Shown piece after piece: positions 46,634-47,713 of a stretch of DNA of 47,713 bases. The DNA is from JAYVYM01 sp046593925 (GTDB lineage: Bacteria; Actinomycetota; Actinomycetes; Mycobacteriales; SCTD01): the NCBI GenBank assembly GCA_046593925.1, contig JBKJQN010000032.1, positions 1-47,713 of the forward strand, given 5' to 3'. A program made the position numbers and the translations under genes. The notes beneath the pieces are model-generated. The model ran no database searches. It had not been told where the DNA came from and saw only the letters and a list, made by a program, of their open reading frames with translations. Numbering within the stretch: position 1 is the first letter of the stretch; each line of letters starts with the position of its first letter.

Positions 46634-46646
46634 CCTCGAGAGAGTG
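46631..46646 (-). promoter_or_regulatory. Possible leaderless promoter of the AbiEi/DUF559 gene
   Basis: CACTCT (46646-46641 on the minus strand) lies 7 bases before the GTG at 46633. It keeps the A and final T of TANNNT and the usual spacing. Confidence 0.35.
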
Positions 46647-46755
46647 CGCCTGACGCCGCGGCACGTCGTGACCCCTGTGGACAACCTCGAGGAGGCCCGC
46701 GTGGGCGCCGAGGGCTCAGCTGACCGGGACGACCCGGTCGGCGCTAGCCGGTGGG

Positions 46756-46787
46756 CCGGGACAGCGGGACAGCGGGACAACGGGACA
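46756..46787. repeat. Four tandem octamers of the CGGGACA type
   Basis: CCGGGACA, GCGGGACA, GCGGGACA and ACGGGACA follow one another with an exact 8-base period. Two inverted copies (TGTCCCG) lie at 46843-46849 and 46864-46870. Confidence 0.85.
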
Positions 46788-46870
46788 AACACCTTGCACC
46801 TTGCAACATCACCGCCTCGGCCGAGCGTGGCGTCGAGGATGATGTCCCGAGGTGCAAGGCTTCTGTCCCG
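46781..46870. repeat. Nested long inverted repeat (four stems)
   Basis: Paired arms are CGGGACA 46781-46787 with TGTCCCG 46864-46870, CCTTGCACC 46792-46800 with GGTGCAAGG 46851-46859, ACATCA 46806-46811 with TGATGT 46840-46845, and CCTCG 46815-46819 with CGAGG 46834-46838. The arms are collinear, so one hairpin of about 90 bases can form. Confidence 0.75.
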
Positions 46871-46936
46871 CAACAGGCGCGTACGGCACCCCACGGGCGC
46901 ACAACCGCCCGGGCGCACGGCGGCCCCGAACGCAGG

Positions 46937-46971
46937 GGAGCCCCTCGCCCCGCGGACGGGTGAGGGGCTCC
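46937..46971 (-). terminator. Terminator-like hairpin after rpsA
   Basis: GGAGCCCCTC (46937-46946) pairs perfectly with GAGGGGCTCC (46962-46971) around a GC-rich loop, 12 bases after the rpsA stop. There is no T-tract, as is common for actinobacterial terminators. Confidence 0.7.
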
Positions 46972-46983
46972 GGGCCAGCAGAG

Positions 46984-47713
46984 CTACGCGCCGCCGCCCG
47001 AGAGCTTCTCGCGCAGCGCCTGCAGCGCTTCGTCGGAGGCGAGGGTGCCACCGGTGGGGGCGGGTGCGGCGGCGGTTGGGAGAGCCGCAGCAGCGGGCGG
47101 CGCGACGGGCTCCTTGCCCTCCTCACCCTCCTCGCCCTCGGCCCCGGTTGCCGAGGTGTACGAGGTCGGCACGGCCGCCTCGAGGTCCGCGGCCGCCATC
47201 CGCTTGATCTGCTCCTGGTGCGCCTCGAAACGCTTCTGGGCGTCTGCGTACTGCTTCTCCCAGGCGTCGCGCTGCGTCTCGAAGCCCTCCTGCCACTCCC
47301 CCGTGTCAGCGTCGAAGCCCTCCGGGTAGATGTACTGGCCGGCGTCGTCGTAGGACGCCGCCATGCCGTACTGGGCGGGGTCGAACTCGGCGATGCTGGT
47401 CGCACCACCCTCGTTGGCCTGCTTCAGCGACAGGCTGATGCGGCGCCGCTCGAGGTCGATATCGATGACCTTGACCAGCAGGTCGTCACCGACGTTGACG
47501 ACCTGCTCGGGGATCTCGACGTGGCGCTCGGCCAGCTCGGAGATGTGGACCAAGCCCTCGATGCCCTCGTCGCCGCGCACGAACGCACCGAACGGCACGA
47601 GCTTGGTGACCTTGCCCGGCACGACCTGCGCGATGGCGTGCGTGCGGGCGAACTGCTGCCACGGGTCCTCCTGCGTCGCCTTCAGCGACAGGGAGACGCG
47701 CTCGCGGTCCAGG
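46984..47713 (-). CDS. rpsA: 30S ribosomal protein S1 (C-terminal part)
   Basis: The gene enters from the right edge; about 243 codons are visible. It reads through the end of one S1 RNA-binding domain (LDRERVSLSLKATQEDPWQQ) and a complete next one (GKVTKLVPFGAFVRGDEGIE, HISELAERHVEIP, DIDLERRRISLSLKQANEG). A long acidic, Gln- and Ala-rich actinobacterial tail then ends in LREKLSGGGA. S1 helps load mRNA on the 30S subunit. An ATG at 47620-47622 is internal, not a start. A hairpin terminator follows the stop. Confidence 0.96.
   Translation of the reverse strand, partial: LDRERVSLSLKATQEDPWQQFARTHAIAQVVPGKVTKLVPFGAFVRGDEGIEGLVHISELAERHVEIPEQVVNVGDDLLVKVIDIDLERRRISLSLKQANEGGATSIAEFDPAQYGMAASYDDAGQYIYPEGFDADTGEWQEGFETQRDAWEKQYADAQKRFEAHQEQIKRMAAADLEAAVPTSYTSATGAEGEEGEEGKEPVAPPAAAALPTAAAPAPTGGTLASDEALQALREKLSGGGA

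Larger units (their letters stand above)
46634..46983. other. Intergenic region between rpsA and the AbiEi/DUF559 gene
   Basis: 350 bases with no supported gene. They hold the rpsA terminator hairpin, a four-unit tandem array of CGGGACA-type octamers and a long nested inverted repeat (46781-46870). Confidence 0.7.

Overview
The window is high-GC, compact DNA from a filamentous or sporulating-type actinobacterium. GTG starts dominate, and many neighbouring genes overlap by 4 bases (GTGA or ATGA). Lineage markers include RbpA, OpcA, WhiA and an SsgA-like protein. Gene order matches the conserved actinobacterial block suf / ctaA-ctaB / pentose phosphate / gap-pgk-tpi-secG / whiA-yvcK-rapZ-uvrC, followed by uvrA and the uvrB-coaE-rpsA block. 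I cannot name the genus; a Frankiales/Sporichthya-like lineage is a guess. No tRNA, rRNA, CRISPR or insertion sequence was seen.

Layout. 1-1015 (-): start of sufB and its regulator sufR. 1096-3787 (+): two-gene ABC exporter and an alpha/beta hydrolase. 3807-5476: two small membrane proteins (-) divergent from ctaA, haem A synthase (+). 5897-6814 (-): ctaB, haem O synthase. 7013-13659 (+): tkt-tal-zwf-opcA-pgl, the pentose phosphate pathway without gnd or pgi. 13773-15223 (-): a frameshifted GNAT acetyltransferase, rbpA and secG. 15269-21537 (-): an oligopeptide ABC importer (oppA-D-F-C-B) lying between tpiA and secG. 21780-30717 (-): uvrC-rapZ-yvcK-whiA-(Gfo/Idh-like)-gap-pgk-tpiA in transcription order. 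30831-31292 (+): SsgA-like gene. 31379-34306 (-): uvrA. 34387-36834: metallo-beta-lactamase-fold hydrolase, crotonase, methyltransferase and a small wHTH protein. 36847-39903 (-): glycosyltransferase, methyltransferase and an alpha/alpha-toroid protein. 40164-40854 (-): a secreted-protein gene with frameshifts. 41040-43581 (-): small membrane protein and uvrB. 43693-44978 (+): a protealysin-like M4 metalloprotease with its emfourin-type inhibitor. 44983-47713 (-): coaE, an AbiEi/DUF559 protein, and the 3' part of rpsA.

The most interesting signals are regulatory. All three uvr genes carry versions of the LexA-independent DNA-damage promoter (RecA-NDp/PafBC motif: TTGTCRGTG, 8 bases, TANNNT). 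It is perfect at uvrA, good at uvrB and weak at uvrC. At uvrB a 13-bp inverted repeat points a second copy, with the same 8-base spacing, at the divergent M4 protease-emfourin pair, which suggests that this protease module is DNA-damage inducible. About ten genes have a TANNNT-like -10 box ending exactly 6-7 bases before the start codon, indicating leaderless transcripts. Two genes (GNAT and the secreted protein) contain three frameshifts in total, each repaired by adding one base to a G/C homopolymer; this points to sequencing error or slippage rather than decay.
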